DNA of 64,000 nucleotides from Natronococcus sp. A-GB7 (GTDB lineage: Archaea > Halobacteriota > Halobacteria > Halobacteriales > Natrialbaceae): assembly GCF_029688865.1 (NCBI RefSeq), contig NZ_JARUKV010000003.1, positions 1 to 64,000 of the forward strand. The letters run 5' to 3'. Shown piece after piece: positions 25,395-34,797 of the stretch; the stretch's first letter is position 1, and each line of letters begins with the position of its first letter. A model generated the notes under the pieces. That model had not been told where the DNA came from. It saw nothing but the letters and a program-made list of their open reading frames with translations, and searched no databases. Position numbers and translations under genes: made by a program.

Positions 25395-26558
25395 TCAGAA
25401 CAGCTCGAGGGTGGTAAAGAAGCCGTAGGCGAGCGCCGTCGACATCGACGGGCCGATGATCCACATCGAGAGGTACTTTACGACCGCTCGCGGGTTGAAC
25501 AGGTCGCTCGCATCGAGAGCCTGTTCTGACTCCTCCTCCCCGATCTGCGTGACTGGCGCGTCCGGCTCCGCCCGCAGTGCCCCCATCGAGAGTTCGGTGT
25601 CGGTGTTGCCGCGAATCGCCTCCCGGGCCGTGATCGGACGGGTCGCTCGTCCCCAGCCGAGACCGACGATCGTCATCACCGACCCCATCACGAGACTGAT
25701 CGGAATGCCAGCCCACGAGAGGAGTGTGGTGATCGTCGAAGCCGTGATCATGACGATCAGCGCCGCGAGCAGCGGAATGTCACTGAGTTCGCCGCCGACC
25801 GACTCCATCGTCCGCCGGGCGATCGTAAAGCCGCCGAACCCGATCGCAACCGTCGCGAGGACGATCGCGGGCTCCTCGGAAAGCGCGCCGCTGCTGACGA
25901 GCGGGGCGACGGCGTTTGGGACGTTGCTCGCACCGGCGCTGAACGCCATATAGCAGCCGACGACGAGGACGACGATCGTTCCGCCGAGTTCCTGGAACGT
26001 CGTGTTCGGGCCGAACGAGGGCAGTGGAACTGAACCGTTACGATCGAGAACCAGCAACGGTCCCGCCGAGTTGCGGATCTCGAATCGCCGGTTGAGCTCC
26101 GGGTACACGTATCGGCCGATCGTCGCGCCGACCCAGAATCCGATCACTGGCGTGACGGCCCACCACGTGATGATCCAGCCGATGACCTCGACGTTGAGCG
26201 TGTCGGTCGCCAACCCGAGCCCTGCGATCGCGCCGACGGTCGTCATCGACGTCGGAACCGGGACACCGAAGACGTTCGCGATGAGGATCCCCAGCCCGAT
26301 GAAAAAGAGGACGGCTACCCCCGCGGTGAGCGATATTTCGATCGCGATGATGTCGCCGGCCAGCGTGTCCATAACGTTCCGGCCGACGGTCCACCCGCCC
26401 AGAAAGACGAAAAACGTCATCAGTGCTGCCGCAGTCGTCTTTCCGAGGATCCCGGCCCCGACCGCGGGACCCCACGCGATCCCCGTCGACGAACCGCCGA
26501 TATTGAACCCGACGAAGAGGGAGGCGACGATCCCGACCAGCAACACGGTTTCGACCAT
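25395..26558 (-). CDS. PiT-family inorganic phosphate permease, copy 2
   Basis: A 387-residue paralogue of copy 1, sharing the opening FVGFNIGGSSTGIAWGPAVG, the central SAGASNVPNAVAP signature, the WGRAT loop and the acidic GEEE...DASDLFNP segment before the final helices. About ten membrane helices. The ATG 26558 start gives MVETVLLVGIVASLFVG. The two copies flank the repeat protein and UspA and are likely an old duplication that has since diverged. Confidence 0.88.
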   Translation of the reverse strand: MVETVLLVGIVASLFVGFNIGGSSTGIAWGPAVGAGILGKTTAAALMTFFVFLGGWTVGRNVMDTLAGDIIAIEISLTAGVAVLFFIGLGILIANVFGVPVPTSMTTVGAIAGLGLATDTLNVEVIGWIITWWAVTPVIGFWVGATIGRYVYPELNRRFEIRNSAGPLLVLDRNGSVPLPSFGPNTTFQELGGTIVVLVVGCYMAFSAGASNVPNAVAPLVSSGALSEEPAIVLATVAIGFGGFTIARRTMESVGGELSDIPLLAALIVMITASTITTLLSWAGIPISLVMGSVMTIVGLGWGRATRPITAREAIRGNTDTELSMGALRAEPDAPVTQIGEEESEQALDASDLFNPRAVVKYLSMWIIGPSMSTALAYGFFTTLELF

Positions 26559-26654
26559 CAGTAGATAGAACGGGCGTATTCGAGGAACAAATAGTGTGTC
26601 GAATCCATCCCGTTTTCGACTGCCGGCATCGCGCCGACGGTACCCCTGGTCGGA

Positions 26655-28511
26655 TCAGACCCCCCAAAAGTAGGCGATCCCGAGCACGGTGACGATCGAC
26701 AGGATCAGCTGCAACGGCGCGCCGACCCGGAAGTAGTCGCTGAAGCGATACCCGCCGGGCCCGTAGACGAACAGGTTCGTCTGGTAGCCGATCGGTCCCA
26801 GAAAGGAGGTGCTGGCGGCGAAGGTCACCGCGAAGACGAACGCGAGCGGGTTCGCGCCGATCCCCGCCGCTGCGGCCGCCCCGACCGGAACCATCAGGAC
26901 GACGCTCGCGTTGTTACTGATGACCTCCGTGATCAGCCCCGTGACGATGTAGAACAGCCAGAGGACGACGATCGTCGGCAGGAAGCCGGCCGTCGAGACG
27001 ACCAGCCACGCGAGGTAGGCCGCGGCGCCCGACCCCTCGAGGGCGATCCCCAGCGGGATCACGCCCGCCAGCAGGAAGATGATGTCCCACTCGACGGCCT
27101 CGTACAGTTCGTGTGGCTCGAGGACGCCCGTGACGACCATCGCGACGACGCCCGCGAGCGCGGACAGCAGGATCGGATAGAGCCCGGCGGCGGCGACGGC
27201 GACGACGCCGATCATGATGGCGACGGCGATCGGTGCCTTGTCGGCGCGGTACTCCGGACGGGGTGGCTCGCGGGCGACGATCACGTCCTCCCGGCGCGAG
27301 AGCCGATCGAGCGTCTCCTGTGGAGCCTGGACGAGCAGCGTGTCACCGACGTCGAGCCGTCGACCGACGATCCGTTCGTTGACGAGTTCGCCCCGGTGCC
27401 GAAGCCCGAGGACTGCCGCGCCGAACTCCTCGCGGAACGACTCCGGGTCGAGCCGTTCGCCGACGAGCCGGGAGTCGAGCGCGACGATCAGTTCGGTCAC
27501 GGTCCCCGTCTCGTCGTTCGTCGAGAGATCCGCAACCGAATCCGGCTTGCCGACGTGTTCGACCCCCTCGAGGTCCTCGAAGGCTGCGATCGCCGACCGT
27601 TCGGTGCGGACGACGAGGACGTCACCTTCCCGCAGCTGGACGTCCTGTCTGGGAGCGACCGAGCGATCCCGATCCCGGACGACCTGAACGATGTCGATGT
27701 CCGACCCGAACCGATCGGTCGCGTCGCCGACGGTCTCGCCGGCCAGGGGAGAGCCGGGAACCACCGCAACCTCGGCGATGTAATCGCTGACCGCGTACTC
27801 CTCCAAGTAGTCCGCCCGTGGGGGCACCCGTTCGGGGATGAGGTAGTGGCCGACGACGATCAGGTACAGCGCCCCCGTGACGACGACGATCGCACCGAGC
27901 TGGGTAAACTCGAACATCGAAAAGGCGTGAAGCTCGGGATACTCCTCGCTCAGTCGGCCGCTGATGTTGCTCGCGAGCAGGTTCGTCGACGTGCCGATCA
28001 GCGTGAGCATCCCACCGACCTGGGAGGCGTACGACAGCGGAATCAGCAGCTTCGAGGGCGACGTGTTCCCCCGGTTCGCGACGTCGGTGACGACCGGGAC
28101 GAGCAGGGCGACGATCGGCGTGTTGTTGAGAAAGCCCGAGGCGGGACTCGTCGCGAGCACGGTCGCGAACAGCTGCTTGTGGATGCTGTCGCCCGCGTAG
28201 GCGGCCATCCGTCGGCCGAGTTCCTGGACGAGACCGGTGCGGGCGACACCCCCGCTCAGGATCAGCATCGCGAGCACCGTGATCGTCGCGTCGTTCGAGA
28301 AGCCCGAGACGCCGGTGCTCGGGTCGACGCCGGTCCAGGGCTCGAGAACGACCAGCACGACGATCAACAGGATCGCGGTGACGTCGATCGGGAGCCGCTC
28401 GGTGAGAAACAGGACGAGCGCGAGGGCGACGACGCCGAGAACGACGAGGATGTCCGTCGTCAGCTCCGGCTGGGTCGTCACGTCCTGGGCGAGCACCAGG
28501 CTCTCCGGCAT
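26655..28511 (-). CDS. SLC13/DASS-family permease with two TrkA-C domains
   Basis: A 618-residue permease. About five helices at the N-terminus are followed by a cytoplasmic pair of TrkA-C (RCK-C) domains at about residues 235-400, and then about six more helices. The transport helices carry SLC13-type motifs (GFLNNTPIVALLVPV, TLIGTSTNLLASN, and a second NNASVVLMVPV). Such proteins move sulfate, phosphate or dicarboxylates with sodium; the RCK-C domains likely bind a regulatory nucleotide. The start ATG 28511 is chosen as the first with a membrane-compatible N-terminus. It follows PiT copy 2 in the same transport cluster. Confidence 0.88.
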   Translation of the reverse strand: MPESLVLAQDVTTQPELTTDILVVLGVVALALVLFLTERLPIDVTAILLIVVLVVLEPWTGVDPSTGVSGFSNDATITVLAMLILSGGVARTGLVQELGRRMAAYAGDSIHKQLFATVLATSPASGFLNNTPIVALLVPVVTDVANRGNTSPSKLLIPLSYASQVGGMLTLIGTSTNLLASNISGRLSEEYPELHAFSMFEFTQLGAIVVVTGALYLIVVGHYLIPERVPPRADYLEEYAVSDYIAEVAVVPGSPLAGETVGDATDRFGSDIDIVQVVRDRDRSVAPRQDVQLREGDVLVVRTERSAIAAFEDLEGVEHVGKPDSVADLSTNDETGTVTELIVALDSRLVGERLDPESFREEFGAAVLGLRHRGELVNERIVGRRLDVGDTLLVQAPQETLDRLSRREDVIVAREPPRPEYRADKAPIAVAIMIGVVAVAAAGLYPILLSALAGVVAMVVTGVLEPHELYEAVEWDIIFLLAGVIPLGIALEGSGAAAYLAWLVVSTAGFLPTIVVLWLFYIVTGLITEVISNNASVVLMVPVGAAAAAGIGANPLAFVFAVTFAASTSFLGPIGYQTNLFVYGPGGYRFSDYFRVGAPLQLILSIVTVLGIAYFWGV

Positions 28512-28629
28512 ACCTCCTTCCGACACGGACCCGACAGGTAACAGTTCCGGACGATCGCCGAACACTCCGCGCCCGATGGCAGTCGTCGAAACCGTCGCCT
28601 TTACTCGCCCCGACCGCGCGCACTCGAGT

Positions 28630-29361
28630 ATGCAACCAAACGGGTTCGAGGTGATCCCCGCGGTGGACGTTCAGAACGGCGAGGTCGTCCAGCTGGTCCA
28701 GGGCGAGCGCGGCACCGAGAAGACGTACGGCGACCCCGTCGAGGCCGCCGAACGGTGGATCGACGCCGGCGCGGAGACGCTGCATCTGGTCGATCTCGAC
28801 GGCGCCTTCGAGGGCGAACGACGAAACGCTGATGCCATCGACGCGGTGATCGACGCCGTCGACGTTCCGACGCAACTGGGTGGCGGGATCCGAACCGCCG
28901 AGGACGCCGTCGACCTGCTCGAGCGCGGCGTCGATCGGGTCATCCTCGGGACGGCGGCGGTCGAGAACCCGGACATCGTCGCCGAGATCAGCGAGACGTA
29001 TCCCGACAGCGTGGTCGTAAGTCTCGACGCGAAAGACGGCGAGGTCGTCGTCGAAGGTTGGACCGAGAGTGCGGGAATCACGCCCGTCGAGGCCGCCGAA
29101 CGGTACGCGGAGCTCGGCGCGGCTGCGATCTTGTTCACGAACGTCGACGTCGAAGGACAGCTCGAGGGCGTCGCCACCGAACCCGTCCGGGAACTCGTCG
29201 GGGCGACCGAGATTCCGGTGATCGCCAGCGGCGGGGTCGCGACCCTCGAGGACGTCCGGGCGCTCGAAGAGGCCGGCGCGGCCGCGGTCGTCGTCGGGAG
29301 CGCGCTGTACGAGGGCAACTTCACGCTCGAGGAGGCGCAGGCGGCCGTCGCCGAGGACTAA
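28630..29361 (+). CDS. hisA: ProFAR isomerase, histidine biosynthesis
   Basis: A 243-residue TIM-barrel isomerase converting ProFAR to PRFAR in histidine synthesis. Typical segments: PAVDVQNGEVVQLVQG with the catalytic Asp near the N-terminus, LHLVDLDGAF, LGGGIRT, VVSLDAKDGEV with the second Asp, and IASGGV as a phosphate-binding loop. Length is normal. It is monocistronic here, separated from hisB by trkH and a small membrane protein gene on the other strand. Confidence 0.95.
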   Translation: MQPNGFEVIPAVDVQNGEVVQLVQGERGTEKTYGDPVEAAERWIDAGAETLHLVDLDGAFEGERRNADAIDAVIDAVDVPTQLGGGIRTAEDAVDLLERGVDRVILGTAAVENPDIVAEISETYPDSVVVSLDAKDGEVVVEGWTESAGITPVEAAERYAELGAAAILFTNVDVEGQLEGVATEPVRELVGATEIPVIASGGVATLEDVRALEEAGAAAVVVGSALYEGNFTLEEAQAAVAED

Positions 29362-29374
29362 TCGCGCCCGTCGG

Positions 29375-30904
29375 CTACGACTTCCAGAACGCCGGCGTGA
29401 GCAACACGAGCACCGGAATGATCTCGATGCGGCCGATCCACATCATGATCACCATCACCGCTCGAGAGGTGACCGAGAAGCCGGCGTAGTTATCGAGCGG
29501 GCCGGCCCGCTCGAACGCGGGACCGATATTGAGGAAGATCGACGCCGAGGCGCCCATTGCCTCGAACTCGCCGACCGGGTCGCTAGTGCGGGCCGCGTCG
29601 ACGACCACGAAGATCGTCAGCAGGAAGAAGATGACGAGCGTGAGCAGGATGTAGGCGTAGATGTCCCGAACGGTCTCCTCGTCGACGACCTCGTCGCCGA
29701 GCCGGAGCGGACGGATCGCTTCGGGGTGGACCGACGTGAAGAGGCTTCTGCGGAACGCCTTCAGCGTCACCAGCCAGCGCAGCGACTTGATCGAGCAGGT
29801 CGTCGACCCGGCCATCCCGCCGATGAACATACAGAGAAACAGGAGGTGTTTCGCGCCGGGGCCCCACAGATCGAAGTCCGTCGAGGCGTAGCCCGTCGTC
29901 GTCACCAGCGAGGCGACGTTGAAGACCCCGTGGCGGATCGTCGGCTCGAAACCCGTGTTGACGTCTGGATCCAGCAGGAGGATCGCCACGACCAGGGCGG
30001 CGAAAAACGCCAGCACGCCGACGTAGAAGCGAAACTCCTGAGACTCGAGGGGTCGACGGTAGTCGCCCTGTGTCACGTAGTACAGCAGGACGAAGTTGGT
30101 CGATCCCAGGATCATGAAGGGGATGATCGCCCACTGGACGACCGGCGAGAAGGCGCCGGCGCTGCCGGGTTCCGGCGAGAAGCCGGCGGTGGCGACGCTG
30201 GTCAGCGCGTGGGCGACGGCGTTGAACGCATCCATGTTGGGACCGAGCCCGACCAGGTGGAGCGTGTAGAACGTCGCCGCCGCCAGCACGGTGACGCCGA
30301 CGTACAGCCCCCAGATGAGCCGAGCGGTGTCGCTGATGTGAGGACGGAGTTTGCGGACGTTTCGGGTCTGGGACTCGGTCTCCATCAACTGGGCGCCACC
30401 GACCATCAGGCTCGAGAGCAGCCCGATCGCAACGATCAGGATCCCGAGGCCGCCGAGCCACTGGATCAGCTGGCGCCAGAGCAAGATCGCCCGCGACTGG
30501 TTCTCGAAGTCCCAGCCGCTCATCACGGTCGCACCCGTCGTCGTGAGTCCGCTCATGCTCTCGAACAGGGCGTTGACAGGGCCGCCGAGCCCGCCGTAGA
30601 ACGCAGACTGTGGGCCGGCCGCGAGCCCGACCAACAGGAAGGGAACGGCGCCGACCGCCGCGACCCCGAGCCAGGTAATCGCAACCATCAAGAACGCCTC
30701 CCGCTGGCCGAGCGAGCGCTCCGCGGAGAGGGTCTCGAGGGCGAGTCCGATCGCCGCCGTGAGGACGATCGCGACCAGAAACGGGATCGGGTCGTCGCCG
30801 TCGAGCATCGCGAGTGCCAGCGGAGCCGCTAACGGAACGGCGAGCCACTTGAGCACCGTCCCGGTGAGGCTACAGCTCGAGCGCCAGTCGACGCGAATTG
30901 TCAC
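29375..30904 (-). CDS. trkH: TrkH-family potassium uptake protein
   Basis: A 509-residue membrane subunit of a Trk-type potassium transporter. It has four pseudo-repeats with selectivity-filter loops: SGLTTTGATV, TSVATAGFS, SLVTTTGYAST and an N-terminal-to-C-terminal series ending SASIFLNIGPAF. The start is GTG 30904 (VTIRVDWRSS). TrkH normally works with a soluble TrkA-type RCK protein; none is adjacent, although RCK-C domains occur in the SLC13 protein nearby. The 3' end lies 13 nt from the hisA stop. Confidence 0.92.
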   Translation of the reverse strand: MTIRVDWRSSCSLTGTVLKWLAVPLAAPLALAMLDGDDPIPFLVAIVLTAAIGLALETLSAERSLGQREAFLMVAITWLGVAAVGAVPFLLVGLAAGPQSAFYGGLGGPVNALFESMSGLTTTGATVMSGWDFENQSRAILLWRQLIQWLGGLGILIVAIGLLSSLMVGGAQLMETESQTRNVRKLRPHISDTARLIWGLYVGVTVLAAATFYTLHLVGLGPNMDAFNAVAHALTSVATAGFSPEPGSAGAFSPVVQWAIIPFMILGSTNFVLLYYVTQGDYRRPLESQEFRFYVGVLAFFAALVVAILLLDPDVNTGFEPTIRHGVFNVASLVTTTGYASTDFDLWGPGAKHLLFLCMFIGGMAGSTTCSIKSLRWLVTLKAFRRSLFTSVHPEAIRPLRLGDEVVDEETVRDIYAYILLTLVIFFLLTIFVVVDAARTSDPVGEFEAMGASASIFLNIGPAFERAGPLDNYAGFSVTSRAVMVIMMWIGRIEIIPVLVLLTPAFWKS

Positions 30905-31009
30905 GCGTACAAGACGGTGCGAGAGGGGGGTAAATAATCGGTTCGAAACGAAAACGAGATTCCGCACAGGAGTCGCTCTCGAGAGGATAGTTCCGGACGG
31001 AAGGACGGC

Positions 31010-31279
31010 TCAGGGCTGGTTGTGTCCGTGTCCGGCGTAGAGCGCGAGGACGTTGATGCCGAGCAACACGGAGAACGCGAGCAGGACGTTCGGATCGCCG
31101 AGACCGCGTGCGAGCAGCGGGAGGTGGACGAATGGGAGGGCGATCGCGGCCCAGAACGAGACGAACTGGGCGGGGGCTTTGACCGATCGAACGAATCGAC
31201 GATGGTATCGCTCGGCCGTAGACGCGTCCGAGTCGGCAGGCGTGATCGATTCGTTCGGAAGTGGGGAGTGGTTCGACAT
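31010..31279 (-). CDS. Small two-helix membrane protein
   Basis: An 89-residue protein with a hydrophilic N-terminal ~40 residues (SxxADSDASTAERYHRRF) and two membrane helices (residues ~40-58 and ~64-83), ending in a His-rich GHGHNQP. It is conserved-looking but unassigned. It lies 105 nt upstream of trkH on the same strand and may be co-transcribed with it. Confidence 0.65.
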   Translation of the reverse strand: MSNHSPLPNESITPADSDASTAERYHRRFVRSVKAPAQFVSFWAAIALPFVHLPLLARGLGDPNVLLAFSVLLGINVLALYAGHGHNQP

Positions 31280-31541
31280 GGCCAGGAACTACCTCTTTGT
31301 ATCTCTTACATTCACCATAATCATCATATAAGCAATCGAATATTAGGTTAAGTTAGTTCTATTTTATCACTGGTACGTACTGGAAGAGACGTTTCGAAAC
31401 CGTTCCAGAACTAGTTAGAAATTTTATAACCGGCTCTGCGGGATCCGATCGTGCGAACCACACGCATCCGGCGGGAGCGATCCTCGACGGTCCCCCGAGC
31501 CGAACGGAACCACCTTGTACCGGCGGCGGCATCGGTCCACC

Positions 31542-32129
31542 ATGAGCGAGCGAACGGCGACGGTAACCCGCGAGACGAGCGAGACGACCATCGACTGCAC
31601 CCTCGCGATCGACGGCAGCGGCGACGCCGACGTCGAGACGGGGATCGGCTTCTTCGATCACATGCTGACCGCGCTCGCCAAACACGGGCTGTTCGACCTC
31701 GCGGTCGACTGCGACGGCGACCTCGAGATCGACGACCACCACACCGTCGAGGACGTCGCGATCGTCGTCGGGACGGCACTCGACGAGGCGCTGGGCGACC
31801 GCACGGGGATCGTCCGGTACGCCGATCGCCGCGTCCCGCTGGACGAGGCCGTCGCAGGCGCCGTCGTCGACGTCAGCGGCCGACCCCGGTTCTACTTCGA
31901 CGGCGAGTTCTCCCAGGACGCGATCGGGGAGTTCACGAGCGACATGGCCCGCCACTTCGGAGAGTCGCTCGCGATGAACGCCGGGCTGACGCTCCACCTC
32001 GAGGTCGACGGCGAGAACGCCCACCACGAGGTCGAGGCGCTGTTCAAGGCACTCGCGCGCACGCTCGACGACGCGACCCGGATCGACGACCGTCGGGAGG
32101 GGACACCGAGCACGAAGGGTGCCCTGTAA
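31542..32129 (+). CDS. hisB: Imidazoleglycerol-phosphate dehydratase
   Basis: A 195-residue manganese enzyme of histidine synthesis. The metal-binding His-rich motifs are present: [29 protein letters not shown] and [16 protein letters not shown]. It starts at ATG 31542 within the longer frame from GTG 31515; a TATA-like element (CCTTGTACC) lies ~25 nt before the ATG. It is followed by the ACT regulator gene on the same strand. Length is typical of the monofunctional enzyme. Confidence 0.95.
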   Translation: MSERTATVTRETSETTIDCTLAIDGSGDADVETGIGFFDHMLTALAKHGLFDLAVDCDGDLEIDDHHTVEDVAIVVGTALDEALGDRTGIVRYADRRVPLDEAVAGAVVDVSGRPRFYFDGEFSQDAIGEFTSDMARHFGESLAMNAGLTLHLEVDGENAHHEVEALFKALARTLDDATRIDDRREGTPSTKGAL

Positions 32130-32213
32130 CGCGGTCTCAAGACACGCGCCGAGCCGACGGCGCGCGCTGATCACCGACCCTTATACCCCGGCCCGCGTAC
32201 GCCCGATACGGAC

Positions 32214-32717
32214 ATGTTCGACGAGATTATGGAGAAGTTCGAGGGGTCGCCGAGCCAGCAGGCGGTGATCCGCCTGCTGCTCGAGCGAGGGTTCTCCGTC
32301 AACGACGACGGACGGGTCGTCTCCGGCGGCATCGAAATACCGAACACGGGCATCGCACGCGAGATCGGCGTCGACCGGCGAGTCGTCGACTCGACGACCG
32401 ACGTCATTCTCGAGGATCCCGAACTGCGACGGATCTTCCAGAACATCTCGCAGGTTCCCAGTCTGATGGATCTGGCGCCGGTTCTCGATCTGACGGTGCT
32501 GTCGATCGCAGTCGACGACGCCGACCAGGAAGGGATCGTCGCGACGATCACGGGGACCCTGGCCGAGTACGATATCTCGATCCGGCAGACGATCAGCGAG
32601 GACCCCGAGTTCACCGACGAACCCCGGCTCTACCTCGTCACCGATCAGGATCTGCCCGGCGAGGTGATCACCGAGATCCGCGACCTCGAGTTCGTCCGCA
32701 AGATCGAACTGCAGTGA
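32214..32717 (+). CDS. HTH-ACT amino acid regulator
   Basis: A 167-residue protein. Residues ~12-62 look like a winged helix-turn-helix (SQQAVIRLLLERG...TGIAREIGVDRRVV), and residues ~92-165 are an ACT domain (LSIAVDDADQEGIVATITGTL), which binds amino acids. It matches the haloarchaeal family annotated as a regulator of amino acid metabolism, often near his genes. It sits 84 nt after hisB and is probably linked to histidine synthesis; the ligand is inferred, not seen. Confidence 0.85.
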   Translation: MFDEIMEKFEGSPSQQAVIRLLLERGFSVNDDGRVVSGGIEIPNTGIAREIGVDRRVVDSTTDVILEDPELRRIFQNISQVPSLMDLAPVLDLTVLSIAVDDADQEGIVATITGTLAEYDISIRQTISEDPEFTDEPRLYLVTDQDLPGEVITEIRDLEFVRKIELQ

Positions 32718-32719
32718 GG

Positions 32720-33109
32720 TCAGATCGCCGGCTCGTGGTCCTCGAGGACGGCGCTGAGCGCGCTCGTCAGCTCCTCGAAGCGCTCCATCGACATGTTGTC
32801 GGTCGTCACCCAGACGCCGTGTGAGCCCCGAATCACACGGGTCAGGTAGCCGTTCTCGAACATCCGGATCGTCGCCTCGTACTCCCCGAGCTGGGTGTTT
32901 CGGTAGGCCGACTGGGAGTGAAAGCCGCGGCGTTCGTGTTCGGCGAAGCCGACGAGATCGGCGGTTTGGTCGAGATCCGACCGCAGGTACACCTGCTCGA
33001 CGTCGTCCTCGGTGAGGTAAGTGATGCTGCGGAGTTCGTCGCCGACGGTGGTTCGGCAGGCGCTGCGAAGCTCGTCGGCGAACGTCTCGTCGATGACAGT
33101 ATCGTTCAT
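32720..33109 (-). CDS. Conserved haloarchaeal protein, unknown
   Basis: A 129-residue protein starting at ATG 33109 (MNDTVIDETFADELRSACRTTVGDE-like). Mixed alpha/beta character with a conserved-looking YLTEDDVEQVYLRSDLD segment. I recall a haloarchaeal DUF of this kind but not a function. It ends 2 nt from the convergent ACT regulator stop. A longer frame from 33193 is not preferred because the extension is hydrophobic and low-complexity. Confidence 0.7.
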   Translation of the reverse strand: MNDTVIDETFADELRSACRTTVGDELRSITYLTEDDVEQVYLRSDLDQTADLVGFAEHERRGFHSQSAYRNTQLGEYEATIRMFENGYLTRVIRGSHGVWVTTDNMSMERFEELTSALSAVLEDHEPAI

Positions 33110-33261
33110 GGGGTCACAGACCGTACCGAGGACCAATAACGTAGCGGATCCGGCACCGACCGGCGCGGCGACCGACGGGCTCTTTTTGGTCACATGCGTA
33201 CGGCCCCCATGATCGATCCGGGGCAGGGCCAGGGCCGGGAACGGGGACGGAGTGGTCCCGC

Positions 33262-33870
33262 GTGAGCGAGACGTATCGAACCGTCGCCGACGCCGCGACG
33301 GCGACGTTCGTCGTCCAGGGGTCGGAGTTCCTCGGCCACGTCCGCCCCGTCGACTCTGTCGACGCCGCCGAGGCGTTCGTCGACCGCGTCGCCGCGGAGT
33401 ACGACGACGCGACCCACAACGTCCCCGCCTACCGTGTGCGGGCCGACTCCGACGGGGAGTTCCTCCGGGAGTACTCGAGCGACGACGGCGAGCCTTCGGG
33501 ATCGGCCGGCAAGCCGGCCCTGAACGTCCTCGCCCAACAAGAACTCGAGAACTGCGCGGTCGTCGTCACCCGTTACTACGGCGGGACGAACCTCGGCGTC
33601 GGCGGGCTCGTGCGAGCCTACTCCCGGGCGGTGAAAGAGGCCGTCGAGACGGCGGGGATCGTCGAACAGCGGCCACACGAACGGGTGACGGTCACCGTCG
33701 AGTACGACGACTCCGGAACCGTTCGCAGTATCCTCGAGAGCGAGGCCCTCGAGTTCGACGCCGACTACGAGGCCGAGGTCAGCTTCGAGGTTCGGGTTCC
33801 GGTCGCAGAGGCCGAGGCGCTCCGGGACCGACTCCGGAGCGCGACCAGCGGGCGGGTCGCCCTCGAATAG
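33262..33870 (+). CDS. IMPACT/YigZ-family protein
   Basis: A 202-residue protein with an N-terminal IMPACT domain: SEFLGHVRPV, then DDGEPSGSAGKPALNVL and VVTRYYGGTNLGVGGLVRAYSRA, all hallmark motifs. The C-terminal third is a ferredoxin-like EF-G domain IV-type fold. YigZ/IMPACT proteins are tied to translation control or stress, with no settled enzymatic activity. The start is GTG 33262. It is divergent from the 32720 gene. Confidence 0.9.
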   Translation: MSETYRTVADAATATFVVQGSEFLGHVRPVDSVDAAEAFVDRVAAEYDDATHNVPAYRVRADSDGEFLREYSSDDGEPSGSAGKPALNVLAQQELENCAVVVTRYYGGTNLGVGGLVRAYSRAVKEAVETAGIVEQRPHERVTVTVEYDDSGTVRSILESEALEFDADYEAEVSFEVRVPVAEAEALRDRLRSATSGRVALE

Positions 33871-33875
33871 CCGGA

Positions 33876-34748
33876 TTACGGTACGGACCGAGCGTCCGCG
33901 CCCGCGGCTTCGAAGGTTCGCTCGATCGTCTCCCGGACGGCCTCGAGTTCGTCGAGTTCCGAGCGCTCGAGGCGGACGTCGAACAGCCTGCGATCGAGGA
34001 CGAGTTCGTCCTCGTGGAGCCGAACGTGGGCGACCTCGTCCCAGGGGACGAACGTCTTCGTGAACGGGCGATGCTTGACGAACCCGTTCTCGTAGACCCG
34101 GATTTCGGGGTCGGCGCCCCACGGCGTCTGCCACCGGCCCTCGATAGCACCAGCGACGATCCAGCCTGCCGCGATCAGCAGCCAGACCACGGTGGCCGAC
34201 CAGTTTCCGCCGACGGCGTTGATGAACGCGATGGACAGCCAGCCGAGCGCGACGAGCGTATCGACCTTGCCGCCGTTCGGCGGCGTCCACTCCCAGGTAC
34301 CAATCGGCTCGTCACCGGTTACTGCCTCCACGTACTCGGTCCGGGCGATACCGCCGAGGACGTACCCGAGCACGAGAACGGTAAGGGACGACCCGGTCGC
34401 GACGAGTGGCGAGGCGACCGGCGACCACGACGAGGCGACGGCCGCCGCGCCGAGCAGGCCCGGAATCCCGGGCAGGTACAATAGCGCGCGACGGCGCCGG
34501 TTCCGGCCGAGGCGGATCGCGAGGTCGTCGTCGAGTCGCGCGACGACGATTCCCAGGAGTATCCCGGTCACGAGGCCGCCGACGAAAACCCCGACGAGGA
34601 CGGCGTTCGAAACCTGCTGGGTCGCAGCCACCGAGGCCGCGACGCCGCCGACGAGGACGCCGACGTAGAGCCCGAGCGCGATTCGAAACGCGGTGCTCGA
34701 GGAGGTGACGGCGTCCTCGTCGGCGATCGACACGCTCGGGTCGGTCAT
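33876..34748 (-). CDS. Membrane protein with C-terminal PH-like domain
   Basis: A 290-residue protein. About six transmembrane helices span residues ~20-205, and the C-terminal ~80 residues (EIRVYENGFVKHRPFTKTFVPWDEVAHVRL) look like a bacterial/archaeal PH-type domain. It is unassigned. It ends 6 nt from the IMPACT stop. A role in membrane sensing or protein docking is a guess. Confidence 0.7.
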   Translation of the reverse strand: MTDPSVSIADEDAVTSSSTAFRIALGLYVGVLVGGVAASVAATQQVSNAVLVGVFVGGLVTGILLGIVVARLDDDLAIRLGRNRRRRALLYLPGIPGLLGAAAVASSWSPVASPLVATGSSLTVLVLGYVLGGIARTEYVEAVTGDEPIGTWEWTPPNGGKVDTLVALGWLSIAFINAVGGNWSATVVWLLIAAGWIVAGAIEGRWQTPWGADPEIRVYENGFVKHRPFTKTFVPWDEVAHVRLHEDELVLDRRLFDVRLERSELDELEAVRETIERTFEAAGADARSVP

Positions 34749-34797
34749 ACGACGACCTACGTCGGATAGATTAAAATACTGACGGGATCGTCCCGGA

